NCBI GenBank assembly: GCA_007128495.1
Contig: SKXH01000021.1
Span: 1-10,750, forward strand
Direction: 5' to 3'
Source of the DNA: Bacteroidota bacterium
Lineage (GTDB): Bacteria; Bacteroidota; Ignavibacteria; T3Sed10-11
DNA length: 10,750 nucleotides
The notes below the pieces were generated by a model, which was not told where the DNA came from, did not search any database, and was given only the letters and a program-made list of their open reading frames with translations. Both the position numbers and the translations under genes were made by a program. Positions 1-6,291 of this stretch are shown here, in pieces; the first letter of the stretch is position 1, and every line of letters starts with the position of its first letter.

Positions 1-398
1 CTGCCGCGGATTAACGCAGTTGCGGTTTCACCCTGACCATTTGATTTAGAATAAGTTAAATATATCCAACCGTTTTCTTCATAGTTAGGGTGCAGCAAGA
101 CTTCCATTAATCCACCCTGGCGATGGGCGTGAATTTCCGGAAGTCCCGAAACCCGGGTAATTGCACCATCATCAAAAATGTTCAAGCGTCCCGGGCGTTC
201 GGTGACGAGCTTACGTCCGTCCGGGAGAAATGCAACCGCCCAGGGATGTTCGAGACCGTCAACAATACGGGTGATCCGGATCTCGTGGTATTGCGTGCGC
301 AGTTCTTGTGACTGCCAATTGTTTTCACCTGCAGTACCACTGTGAGCCAGAATAAAGGTCAGTAAAAAAATTGAGAATATTTTTAAATGTGATATCAT
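1..398 (-). CDS. PQQ-dependent aldose sugar dehydrogenase, N-terminal part (runs off window)
   Basis: The minus strand reads open from an ATG whose complement is at 396-398 to the window edge, giving 132 codons with no stop. The product starts with a signal peptide (MISHLKIF, hydrophobic core to about residue 18, likely cleavage near the A of SGTAG, residues 20-24). The mature start matches the GSDH/sorbosone dehydrogenase beta-propeller family (Pfam PF07995, YliI/Asd-like): DGLEHPWAVAFLPDGRKLVTER at about 47-68, GRLNIFDDG at 70-78, and QGGLMEVLLHP followed by NGWIYLTYS at 94-117. Such enzymes are periplasmic or secreted, bind PQQ and calcium, and oxidise aldoses. Only the first blades are present, so the catalytic and PQQ residues further on cannot be checked. 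It is transcribed divergently from the operon at 755. No strong Shine-Dalgarno is seen (GGGATA lies a few bases upstream). The family call is firm; the substrate is not. Confidence 0.85.
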   Translation of the reverse strand, partial: MISHLKIFSIFLLTFILAHSGTAGENNWQSQELRTQYHEIRITRIVDGLEHPWAVAFLPDGRKLVTERPGRLNIFDDGAITRVSGLPEIHAHRQGGLMEVLLHPNYEENGWIYLTYSKSNGQGETATALIRG

Positions 399-506
399 AA
401 TGACTTATCCCATTATAGTTTTACATATGATTGTTTATTTATGAAACACAAATTATTTGGGTGTTTTGAGCCAGAGATTGATTTATTTTATATATAACAG
501 TGTGTT

Positions 507-531
507 TTCCCGTTTAGTGCCATGACGGGAA
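507..531. repeat. Short inverted repeat (hairpin), 7-bp arms
   Basis: TTCCCGT at 507-513 is the exact reverse complement of ACGGGAA at 525-531, with an 11-base loop. It lies between divergent promoters, so a terminator role is unlikely for these genes, and no clear T-run follows directly on the plus strand. It could be a binding site or chance. The pairing is seen directly; any function is unknown. Confidence 0.35.
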
Positions 532-583
532 TTTCTCTATTTTGAGATTTGAATCTACCTGGATAATCATGAGCCGAATTTAT

Positions 584-645
584 TAGCCACGGATTTCACG
601 GATTTTAATTAAAATGGCAGAATAAAAGCTTTAATCTGTGCCACG
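584..645. repeat. CACGGATT-type dispersed repeat fragment with inverted partner
   Basis: CACGGATT occurs twice in tandem (588-595 and 597-604, inside GCCACGGATTTCACGGATT). It is followed after about 28 bases by AATCTGTG (633-640), whose reverse complement CACAGATT is a one-base variant. The unit therefore has direct copies on one side and an inverted copy on the other, flanked by TTAGCCAC and GCCACG. Phrases of this kind recur as intergenic repeats in many environmental bacterial genomes (recalled, not searched here). Only one fragment lies in this window, so its repetitive nature in this genome is inferred. Confidence 0.4.
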
Positions 646-685
646 AGGAATATTTTCGGAGTAATTTTAATTGGCGAATAATTGA

Positions 686-709
686 ATTATTGTATCTATA
701 TACAATAAT
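686..709. promoter_or_regulatory. Perfect 10-bp palindrome, likely operator
   Basis: ATTATTGTAT (686-695) and ATACAATAAT (700-709) are perfect reverse complements separated by CTAT, giving a 24-bp symmetric site. It covers the -35 hexamer and most of the spacer of the best promoter for the operon at 755, the classic position for a repressor site. The inner TGTAT-N4-ATACA resembles sites of dimeric helix-turn-helix regulators, but no regulator gene lies in the window and it does not resemble the E. coli GlpR operator. The symmetry is seen; the operator role is inferred. Confidence 0.55.
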
Positions 710-718
710 CATTATACT
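690..718 (+). promoter_or_regulatory. Sigma70-like promoter for the 755-5030 operon
   Basis: TTGTAT (690-695) and TATACT (713-718) are spaced by exactly 17 bp, each matching the consensus at four to five of six positions. Transcription would start near 725, leaving a leader of about 30 bases before the ATG at 755. The palindrome at 686-709 overlaps the -35 and spacer. FCB bacteria of the Bacteroidota type often use a different (-33/-7) consensus, so the fit is suggestive rather than proof. Confidence 0.5.
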
Positions 719-754
719 ATACTTAATTACCTGTTATAAACAAAATCCCTCGCC

Positions 755-2428
755 ATGAACCGTGCAGCACATACAGATGAAAAATGGTGGGGCTGGGGTG
801 ATCCAAAAAAAGGGGATGACCTTTCACGCCATCCTGAGTTTATTAAGTATCTTCGTAAACATATCGACTTTTCGGGAGATATCAACCTCCCGCCGCCGGA
901 TATTACTTCAATTATCATTCCCGAAACCCGATTTACAAATAACGATATAGAATTTTTGAATTCTATTGTATCAAGCGAAAGCGTCCATACATCCGAACGT
1001 TCACGGATCATTAACTCATACGGAAAAAGTTACCGTGACCTATTGCGTATCCGGAAAAAACAGATTGAAAACGTTCCCGATGCCGTTGTATTCCCGAAAA
1101 GTGAGGAGGAGATACAAAGTATAATGAGCTGGGCCGGAGAGAACAGTATCGCACTTGTTCCGCGTGGCGGTGGGACAAGCGTCGTCGGCGGAGTCGAAGC
1201 AGTATGCAGTGTGAATAACCGGGCGGTTATTGTACTGAATCTCCGTTTCCTGAATAAAGTCTTGCACATAAACACAACCTCACTTGTTGCGGATGTGGAA
1301 GCCGGTACATTCGGTCCCGATCTGGAAGATGCGCTTAACCGGAAGGGTTTCACCCTCGGGCATTTCCCCGAGTCGTTTGAATATTCCACGCTCGGCGGAT
1401 GGATCGCCGCCCGGTCGGCAGGACAACAATCCACACTGTACGGTAAGATCGAAGAAATGGTCGAAAGTCTCCGCGTTGTTACTCCCGATGGGATAATCCA
1501 AACGGTCAATGTCCCCGCTTCTGCCGACGGCCCCGAATTGAAACGAATGTTGATCGGTTCCGAAGGTGTCTACGGTATCATTACCCGAGCACGGATAAAA
1601 TTACGGCCGGTTCCCGAAGAAAAATATTATACCGCATATCTTGTGCAGTCGTTTGAAGAGGGCTCCGATATCTGCAGGCGCATCATACAATCCGGCATAA
1701 CTCCTGCTGCGATACGCTTATCAGATGAAGATGAGACCGAGTTCGCTTTTTCACTTCTCACAACAAAATGGCCGGGCTTAAAAAATTTGTTATTAAAAGC
1801 CGGGCGCCGCTGGATCGAACGGAAAGGATATATACCCGGTAAACGGTCGTTTCTGCTTCTCGGATTCGAAGGTAAAAAAAACGATGTCGCCCACGAACGA
1901 AAGAAATTGCGTTCTGTTTTATCGGAAAGTAAAGTATTGCATCTTGGACGTACGGCAGGGAACAGGTGGTATAAACAGCGCTTTGAAAATCCTTATCGTC
2001 GCGACGCACTGCTCGATCATGGTATTATGGTCGATACGCTGGAAACGGCTGTGGAATGGGATCTTGTTAAACCATTATATTATGCGGTCATGAAGAAAGT
2101 CAGAGGTGCATACGATGAACTGGGAATAAAAGGCATCGTAATGGGACATCTCTCCCATATGTATTCGACGGGCAGTTCGTTGTATTTTATTCTCATTGCA
2201 TCGCCGCATCAGGAAAAGGAATTGGAACAATGGCAGGTCATTAAACGCGCTGCTTCAACCGCTATAATCGAATTCGGCGGCGCGATCAGCCATCATCACG
2301 GTGTAGGGCTGGATCACAAACAATGGCTTGAACCGGCTATCGGACGTGAAAGCATTTCACTTCTTCGTGCAATGAAACAGCAGATCGATCCGGATAATAT
2401 TTTAAATCCCGAAAAATTATTGCCATAG
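755..2428 (+). CDS. FAD-binding oxidase, alkyldihydroxyacetonephosphate synthase (AGPS)-like
   Basis: This 557-residue flavoprotein belongs to the VAO/PCMH (FAD_binding_4) family with a C-terminal FAD-oxidase C domain. The FAD-binding segment carries PRGGGTSVVGGVE (136-148) and GHFPESFEYSTLGGWIA (202-218), the latter strongly AGPS-like. The C-terminal part has HMYSTGSSLYF (468-478) and the HHHGVG motif (513-518) matching the active-site histidine cluster of AGPS. The N-terminal KWWGWG (10-15) also resembles AGPS. AGPS swaps the acyl chain of acyl-DHAP for a fatty alcohol, the ether-bond step of ether-lipid synthesis. An in-frame TAA at 737-739 makes the ATG at 755 the only reasonable start; no Shine-Dalgarno is visible. 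The stop is 6 bases before glpD. No DHAP acyltransferase or fatty acyl-CoA reductase is in the window, so the exact substrate is unproven and it could be another oxidase of the fold. Confidence 0.82.
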   Translation: MNRAAHTDEKWWGWGDPKKGDDLSRHPEFIKYLRKHIDFSGDINLPPPDITSIIIPETRFTNNDIEFLNSIVSSESVHTSERSRIINSYGKSYRDLLRIRKKQIENVPDAVVFPKSEEEIQSIMSWAGENSIALVPRGGGTSVVGGVEAVCSVNNRAVIVLNLRFLNKVLHINTTSLVADVEAGTFGPDLEDALNRKGFTLGHFPESFEYSTLGGWIAARSAGQQSTLYGKIEEMVESLRVVTPDGIIQTVNVPASADGPELKRMLIGSEGVYGIITRARIKLRPVPEEKYYTAYLVQSFEEGSDICRRIIQSGITPAAIRLSDEDETEFAFSLLTTKWPGLKNLLLKAGRRWIERKGYIPGKRSFLLLGFEGKKNDVAHERKKLRSVLSESKVLHLGRTAGNRWYKQRFENPYRRDALLDHGIMVDTLETAVEWDLVKPLYYAVMKKVRGAYDELGIKGIVMGHLSHMYSTGSSLYFILIASPHQEKELEQWQVIKRAASTAIIEFGGAISHHHGVGLDHKQWLEPAIGRESISLLRAMKQQIDPDNILNPEKLLP

Positions 2429-2434
2429 TAAGTA

Positions 2435-4132
2435 ATGTCATTTCATTTCTCATATCATACCCGTGAAGAGAATATCGATCGTTTACAGCGGGAACATTTC
2501 GATATACTTATTATCGGCGGCGGTATAACCGGAGCCGGTATAGCACGAGATGCTGCAATGCGCGGCTTCAAAACAGCACTGATCGAAAAAACGGATTTTG
2601 CCGCGGGGACGAGCAGCAAATCATCAAAACTTGTGCATGGCGGATTCCGGTATCTGAGATCGGGACATATAGGTCTGGTACGGCAATCTTTGTGGGAACG
2701 AAAATTGTTAATGCAGCTTGCTCCCCATCTTGTAATACCTCATTCGTCTCTTATCCCGGTGTATCGTGACTCACCCTATACCCCTCTGCAAATCCGATTG
2801 GGTCTGACCATATACGATCTGTTATCGATCACGAGATCTATCGGCTCACATAAAATGCTATCGCGGGATGAGTTGTTACAGCTTCAACCTGATCTACGTA
2901 AGACGAATCTGCAGGCAGCCGGTGAATATTACGATTGTACGGCAGATGATTATCGATTATTGATAACCAACATACAATCGGCAGCAGAGCACGGACTTGT
3001 AGCTGCAAATTACATAGAGGCACGGGAATTGCTGAAAAAGAACGGAAGCTCCGAGGGTGTGCTTGTATATGATCGTTTAATCGGAAATTCATTCACGGTT
3101 CGATCCCGTATTATTGTCAATGCGACAGGTCCGTGGAGCGATGATTTACGGCAGGAGCTTTTCGGTTCCGGTGATACAAGACTGCGCCTGACAAAGGGAG
3201 TGCATATTATCGTTTCACGCGATTCTTTACCACTGCATCGTATCGTTATGGTTACATCGATACACGACGGCAGACCTTTGCTTTCAATTCCCTGGAAATC
3301 ATTTGTTATACTCGGAACAACCGATACCGATTATACCGGCAATCCAGACAACATTTTTACCGAACGCGACGATGTCGATTATCTTCTGGAAACATTTAAC
3401 CATTATTTCCCCGAAGCGAATCTGAACGATGATAAGATCATCTCCACCTTTGCCGGATTGCGGCCGTTGATATCCGAAAAGGAGAAGAAGGCATCCGAAG
3501 TTTCGCGCGAGTATGATATCTATGAAGCACCTGAAAATATTTTTACGATCATCGGCGGGAAGTTGACAACCTATCGTCTCATGGCGAAAGACCTGGTCGA
3601 TAAACTCACGAAACGTCTCGATCGAAATTTTGAGAGACGGGCTGCATATCCGAAATGCAGGACCCACCAGGTTCCGCTCTTCGGCGGTGATATCGAACGG
3701 TATGATTCATTCGCCGCTGAATGGACCGGGCGGATGGTGAACGACCACGCGATCGATAAAGAAACTGCTATACATCTTATCGAAACATACGGTAACACAG
3801 TGCATGAAGTTCTCTCGACCTGTAATGAAACTGAAGGCGGCTTCGACAGGATACATCCTTCATTACCATATTTATGGGGAGAACTTGATCATTCCATTAA
3901 TTATGAAATGTCGGTCGGTCTTGACGATTTTCTGATCCGGCGCACGCATATTTTTTCGCTCAGTTCCGATCAAGGATTAAGTGTATCTGAATCGATTGCC
4001 GATCGGATGGCCGCCAAACTCAACTGGTCTGTCGAAGAGAAACAGAAGCAGATAGAACGATATCATCATAAAATAAACGTTACAAGATACTATAGAGAGT
4101 CTTCACTCGGTGAGAACGCTTTTCATCGTTAA
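2435..4132 (+). CDS. glpD: FAD-dependent glycerol-3-phosphate dehydrogenase
   Basis: The 565-residue product oxidises sn-glycerol-3-phosphate to DHAP and passes electrons through FAD to quinone at the membrane. It shows the Rossmann dinucleotide motif GGGITGAGIARDAAMRG (28-44), the family signature GTSSKSSKLVHGGFRYL (58-74), KGVHI (254-258), GTTDTDY (294-300), GLRPL (341-345) and GGKLTTYR (374-381). A C-terminal DAO_C domain follows, about 415-545, including DDFLIRRTHIF. The length is normal for aerobic GlpD. It sits 6 bases after the AGPS-like gene and overlaps the lipid-kinase gene by 23 bases, so all three are probably co-transcribed. There is no clear ribosome binding site; the N-terminal TREENIDRL matches the usual start of GlpD proteins and supports this ATG. 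In this context it may supply DHAP for lipid synthesis as well as serve glycerol catabolism. No glycerol kinase or facilitator is nearby. Confidence 0.95.
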   Translation: MSFHFSYHTREENIDRLQREHFDILIIGGGITGAGIARDAAMRGFKTALIEKTDFAAGTSSKSSKLVHGGFRYLRSGHIGLVRQSLWERKLLMQLAPHLVIPHSSLIPVYRDSPYTPLQIRLGLTIYDLLSITRSIGSHKMLSRDELLQLQPDLRKTNLQAAGEYYDCTADDYRLLITNIQSAAEHGLVAANYIEARELLKKNGSSEGVLVYDRLIGNSFTVRSRIIVNATGPWSDDLRQELFGSGDTRLRLTKGVHIIVSRDSLPLHRIVMVTSIHDGRPLLSIPWKSFVILGTTDTDYTGNPDNIFTERDDVDYLLETFNHYFPEANLNDDKIISTFAGLRPLISEKEKKASEVSREYDIYEAPENIFTIIGGKLTTYRLMAKDLVDKLTKRLDRNFERRAAYPKCRTHQVPLFGGDIERYDSFAAEWTGRMVNDHAIDKETAIHLIETYGNTVHEVLSTCNETEGGFDRIHPSLPYLWGELDHSINYEMSVGLDDFLIRRTHIFSLSSDQGLSVSESIADRMAAKLNWSVEEKQKQIERYHHKINVTRYYRESSLGENAFHR

Positions 4133-5030
4133 CCCCCGCTCATCAAACGGACGTACCGGCCGGCGCTGGAGGAAACTTCTGCCAGTAGTACGGAAGCATT
4201 TCGGCGATTCGTTTGAGTATACAAACACAGAATATGCATTCCACGCGGCTTCGCTTGCACGCCGGGGTATTGACGAAGGATATACGAATATTATTTCCGT
4301 CGGCGGTGACGGTACAATAAATGAAGTGTTAAACGGTTTTTTCCGGAATGGGAAGTTGATCAACGGGAACGTTGCACTCGGAATACTACCGATCGGCACG
4401 GGCGCCGATTTTGCACGATACCTCGCTCTGCCGGCTACCGATGAGGAGCGAATAAAGCGATTAAAGGAACCGAAGCTTTCGAAAATTGATGTGGGCAAAG
4501 CGGAATATCGTTCATTGAATGGAGATATGACCACACGCTATTTTATCAATATATTAGATTTCGGTATCGGCGGCGCGGTCGTTGAACGCGTTAACCGGAC
4601 GACAAAATTATTCGGCGGCAAAATGTCATTTTTATGGAGTATTTTCCTGACATTACCCTCCTATAAAAATAAACATATTACATACCGACTTGACGATGGA
4701 GTGTGGCAAGAAAAAGTATTAAATAACTTTATCGTTGCCAACGGAGCGTATTTCGGTGGAGGGTTACATCCTGCTCCGCACGCCCGTATTGATGACGGCT
4801 TTTTCGATATAGTTTTATTCGGCGACGTCACGCTTTTTGAAGCTCTCCGCAATTTGCCGCATTTACGCAAAGGCAAACACCTGGCTCACCCGAAGATTTT
4901 TTCAACCCGGGCAGCCGCAATTGAAGCCCGCTCCGGGGAAACCATTTATATTGATATAGATGGAGAATGTGCCGGCACATTACCGGTTAAAGTTACAATA
5001 CTAAAAAAAGTGCTGCCGTTTAGTTGCTAA
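4110..5030 (+). CDS. YegS/DAGK-family lipid kinase (diacylglycerol kinase-like)
   Basis: The 306-residue product has the DAGK catalytic domain (PF00781) and the YegS-type C-terminal beta domain. Motifs are FIVNPRSSNGRTG (5-17), the nucleotide-binding GGDGTINEVLNG (65-76), LPIGTGADFAR (93-103), GGGLHPAPHARIDDGFFDIV (216-235) and the late IDGE (283-286). Members phosphorylate lipid hydroxyls such as diacylglycerol, using ATP and a divalent metal. The usual Asn of the GTGNDFAR motif is Ala99 here. The start is a GTG at 4110 inside the end of glpD (23-base overlap), preceded by GAGAG at 4095-4099. The homology begins right at MRTLFIVNP, which supports this start. The overlap implies translational coupling to glpD. 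In M. tuberculosis, as I recall, a glpD gene, an AGPS-like flavoprotein (Rv2251) and a YegS-like kinase (Rv2252) are also neighbours. Lipid substrate unknown. Confidence 0.88.
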   Translation: MRTLFIVNPRSSNGRTGRRWRKLLPVVRKHFGDSFEYTNTEYAFHAASLARRGIDEGYTNIISVGGDGTINEVLNGFFRNGKLINGNVALGILPIGTGADFARYLALPATDEERIKRLKEPKLSKIDVGKAEYRSLNGDMTTRYFINILDFGIGGAVVERVNRTTKLFGGKMSFLWSIFLTLPSYKNKHITYRLDDGVWQEKVLNNFIVANGAYFGGGLHPAPHARIDDGFFDIVLFGDVTLFEALRNLPHLRKGKHLAHPKIFSTRAAAIEARSGETIYIDIDGECAGTLPVKVTILKKVLPFSC

Positions 5031-5031
5031 T

Positions 5032-5059
5032 TTGAATTGAATTGACTAATATTTAAAAT
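5032..5059 (+). promoter_or_regulatory. Possible weak promoter before the PLP enzyme gene
   Basis: TTGAAT (5032-5037) and TAAAAT (5054-5059) are 16 bp apart in the 82-bp gap after the lipid-kinase gene. TTGACT at 5042 with TAATAT at 5063 is an alternative, but its spacing is only 15 bp. The gap is AT-rich, so chance matches are likely. No terminator hairpin is seen there, so read-through from the upstream operon remains possible. Confidence 0.25.
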
Positions 5060-5112
5060 CACTAATATCACAGAAACAGTCAAGATGTATTGATGCCTTC
5101 GATCGGAATTTT

Positions 5113-6291
5113 ATGGATTTAACAAAAAATAAACGCGGTACCGCCTCGGTTTGGGGCGGTGAAACAAATTTATTCGAACACGGAGCGACGACACCTCCGG
5201 TTGTGAACAGTGTAACCTTTGCCTACGACGATCTCGATGAATGGTTCGATGTCGCCGTCGGAAAGCGGGACGGGCATATCTACAGCCGGAATACGAATCC
5301 TACCGTACAGGTTTTGGAAGAAAAGATACGAGTTATGGAATACGCGGAAGCGGCTACATCGTTTGCGACCGGTATGGCTGCAATAAGCAATACGTTGTTC
5401 ACGTTGTTATCGCCCGGCGACCGTGTCGTATCGATCAATGATTCGTACGGCGGCACCAGTAAAATATTTCTGGAACACCTCCCCCGCTTTAATGTTGACG
5501 TTCAGCTTTGTGAAACCACGAATCACGAGCAGATTGAGACGGAAATCAGCAAAGGATGCAAGGTTGTTTACCTCGAAACACCGACCAACCCTACCCTGAA
5601 AATACTCGATCTGAAACGGCTGATAAAAGCTGCAAAGCAGGCAGGCGCTATTGTGGTTGTAGATAATACTTTTGCAACACCCATAAATCAAACGCCGATA
5701 CTTTTAGGAGCCGATCTTGTTGTGCACAGCGCGACGAAATTTTTGAGCGGTCATTCCGATGTTATGGGAGGACTTATTTGCGGGAAAGAGGAATTAGTGA
5801 AAAAAGTTTTTCACTATCGTGAAATTAACGGCGCCAGTTTGAATCCGGCATCTGCCTATATGATTATCCGGGGGATGAAAACGCTTGAATTAAGAGTTCT
5901 CCGCCAGAATGATAATGCATTGAATATCGCCAAATTCCTGCAAGACCACAAAAGTGTAAAAGAAGTATTTTATCCGGGTTTGGAATCTCATCCCGGACAT
6001 GCGATAGCTGCAAGTCAAATGTCGGGGTTCGGGGGTGTTCTGAGTTTTTCACTTAACGGTGGTTTCGATGAAGTAAAACAGTTTTTAACAAAATTAAAGT
6101 TTGTTCATCTGGCAGCAAGTCTCGGCTCGGTCAGTACCTTAGCCGGTCCGCCGAAAACAACAAGTCACGTAGAAATGACCGAAGCACAGCGAAAACAGCT
6201 CGGTATTCCCGAAGGTCTCGTGAGATATTCGGTCGGTATAGAGAATGTGGAAGATCTCATCGAAGATTTGAATGAGGCGCTTTTCAAATGA
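5113..6291 (+). CDS. PLP-dependent trans-sulfuration family enzyme (cystathionine gamma-synthase-like)
   Basis: The 392-residue product is a full-length Cys/Met metabolism PLP enzyme (PF01053, fold type I). Visible are YSRNTNPT (57-64), whose Tyr/Arg bind the neighbouring subunit's PLP phosphate, SFATGMAA (83-90), SYGGTSK (111-117) with the Tyr that stacks on PLP, ETPTNP (155-160), DNTFATP (184-190), the Schiff-base Lys209 in HSATKFLSGHSD, and substrate-carboxylate Arg371 in GLVRYSVGIE. Family enzymes make or cleave C-S bonds in cystathionine, cysteine, homocysteine or methionine. The SLGSVSTLAGPPKTTSHVE stretch (336-354) departs from the SLGGxESL...THA of classical synthases and lyases: the Glu position is Ser341. 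It therefore probably belongs to a divergent subfamily of uncertain substrate. The ribosome binding site is weak (GGAA at 5105-5108). The stop overlaps the start of the M20 gene, implying joint translation and a shared pathway. Family certain, reaction not. Confidence 0.9.
   Translation: MDLTKNKRGTASVWGGETNLFEHGATTPPVVNSVTFAYDDLDEWFDVAVGKRDGHIYSRNTNPTVQVLEEKIRVMEYAEAATSFATGMAAISNTLFTLLSPGDRVVSINDSYGGTSKIFLEHLPRFNVDVQLCETTNHEQIETEISKGCKVVYLETPTNPTLKILDLKRLIKAAKQAGAIVVVDNTFATPINQTPILLGADLVVHSATKFLSGHSDVMGGLICGKEELVKKVFHYREINGASLNPASAYMIIRGMKTLELRVLRQNDNALNIAKFLQDHKSVKEVFYPGLESHPGHAIAASQMSGFGGVLSFSLNGGFDEVKQFLTKLKFVHLAASLGSVSTLAGPPKTTSHVEMTEAQRKQLGIPEGLVRYSVGIENVEDLIEDLNEALFK

Larger units (their letters stand above)
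399..754. other. Divergent intergenic region, 356 bp
   Basis: No credible gene lies here. The stretch is AT-rich and separates the minus-strand sugar dehydrogenase gene from the plus-strand operon at 755. From left to right it holds: a TATAAT on the minus strand (complement of 412-417) that may be the -10 of the sugar dehydrogenase gene, although no good -35 is found at the right distance; a 7-bp hairpin at 507-531; a CACGGATT-type repeat fragment at 584-645; and a promoter plus palindrome at 686-718 serving the rightward genes. The rest shows nothing recognisable. Confidence 0.7.

Noticed and set aside
123..311. Plus-strand 62-codon ORF
   Set aside because: It is the antisense shadow of the minus-strand sugar dehydrogenase gene and its product has no recognisable features.
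1030..1509. Minus-strand 159-codon ORF inside the AGPS-like gene
   Set aside because: It lies opposite strongly conserved FAD-binding motifs and its translation is low-complexity Ser/Arg/Pro-rich, so it is a shadow.
4103..4534. Minus-strand 143-codon ORF opposite the glpD/lipid kinase junction
   Set aside because: It is antisense to the conserved GGDGT region of the kinase, with no family resemblance or start signal.
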